NCBI GenBank assembly: GCA_947074245.1
Contig: CAMTOW010000122.1
Location: 1 to 6,530, forward strand
DNA length: 6,530 nt
Source of the DNA: an uncultured Bacteroidales bacterium
GTDB taxonomy: Bacteria > Bacteroidota > Bacteroidia > Bacteroidales > JAUNSR01
Reading direction: 5' to 3'
A program made the position numbers and the translations under genes. The notes beneath the pieces are model-generated. The model made no database searches. It worked only from the letters and a program-made list of their open reading frames with translations, and was not told the origin of the DNA. This document shows positions 6,480 through 6,530 of the stretch, in pieces (positions within the stretch are counted from its first letter, which is position 1; each line of letters begins with the position of its first letter).

Positions 6480-6530
6480 CCCGCTCTTGATCGCCGATGA
6501 TTCACCCTACTCCACCATCGCGGTCACTCC
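6480..6530. other. Window end, no supported gene
   Basis: No complete reading frame can be supported after the terminator. A minus-strand frame runs in from the window edge and reads GVTAMVE followed by a TAG stop at 6509-6507. It could be the tail of a convergent gene, but seven codons are too few to call. Confidence 0.4.

Noticed and set aside
1..6530. Mobile element, CRISPR array, toxin-antitoxin or phage-defence system
   Set aside because: No transposase, integrase, direct-repeat array, target-site duplication or small toxin-like gene was seen. The four long genes are intact and of familiar families.

Overview
The window looks like a chromosomal segment from a member of the Bacteroidales. 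The evidence is a long-form pyrophosphate-dependent phosphofructokinase, a GH92 mannosidase lipoprotein, Cys-anchored exported proteins, mostly weak Shine-Dalgarno signals and promoter-like sequences of the TTTG / TAnnTTTG type. The coding part has medium GC and the leading intergenic region is very AT-rich. Genus cannot be fixed from the sequence; a Parabacteroides/Tannerellaceae-like relative is possible but is only a guess.

Layout: all four genes lie on the + strand. An AT-rich leader (1-298) with a plausible promoter precedes the pyrophosphate-dependent phosphofructokinase (299-1948). A strong hairpin terminator (1972-2025) ends that unit, and a promoter for the next gene seems to be built partly into the same hairpin. 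The GH92 glycosidase lipoprotein follows (2056-4257). A second long hairpin (4278-4320) with a poor U-tract separates it from a two-gene unit: a cyclophilin-type peptidyl-prolyl isomerase lipoprotein (4359-5183) and an M16 zinc peptidase (5180-6421), overlapping by ATGA. A classic terminator (6442-6479) closes the unit. The last 50 bases hold no gene that can be supported, only a possible tail of a convergent gene.

How the genes work together: the phosphofructokinase is a central glycolytic enzyme with the codon use of a highly expressed gene. The mannosidase trims alpha-linked mannose outside the cytoplasm and could feed hexose towards glycolysis, but no SusC/SusD pair, transporter or regulator is present, so this is not a polysaccharide utilisation locus within the window. 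The isomerase/peptidase pair suggests protein folding and turnover. However, the first protein is predicted to be exported and the second has no signal peptide, so the coupling may be one of expression only.

I see no mobile element, CRISPR array, tRNA, rRNA or defence system. The most useful points for a second look are the roughly 83-residue helical insertion in the cyclophilin fold, the M16 peptidase that has the zinc motif but seems to lack the substrate-binding R/Y motif and has no adjacent partner, and the terminator-promoter overlap ahead of the mannosidase. The window otherwise reads as ordinary, intact chromosomal sequence.
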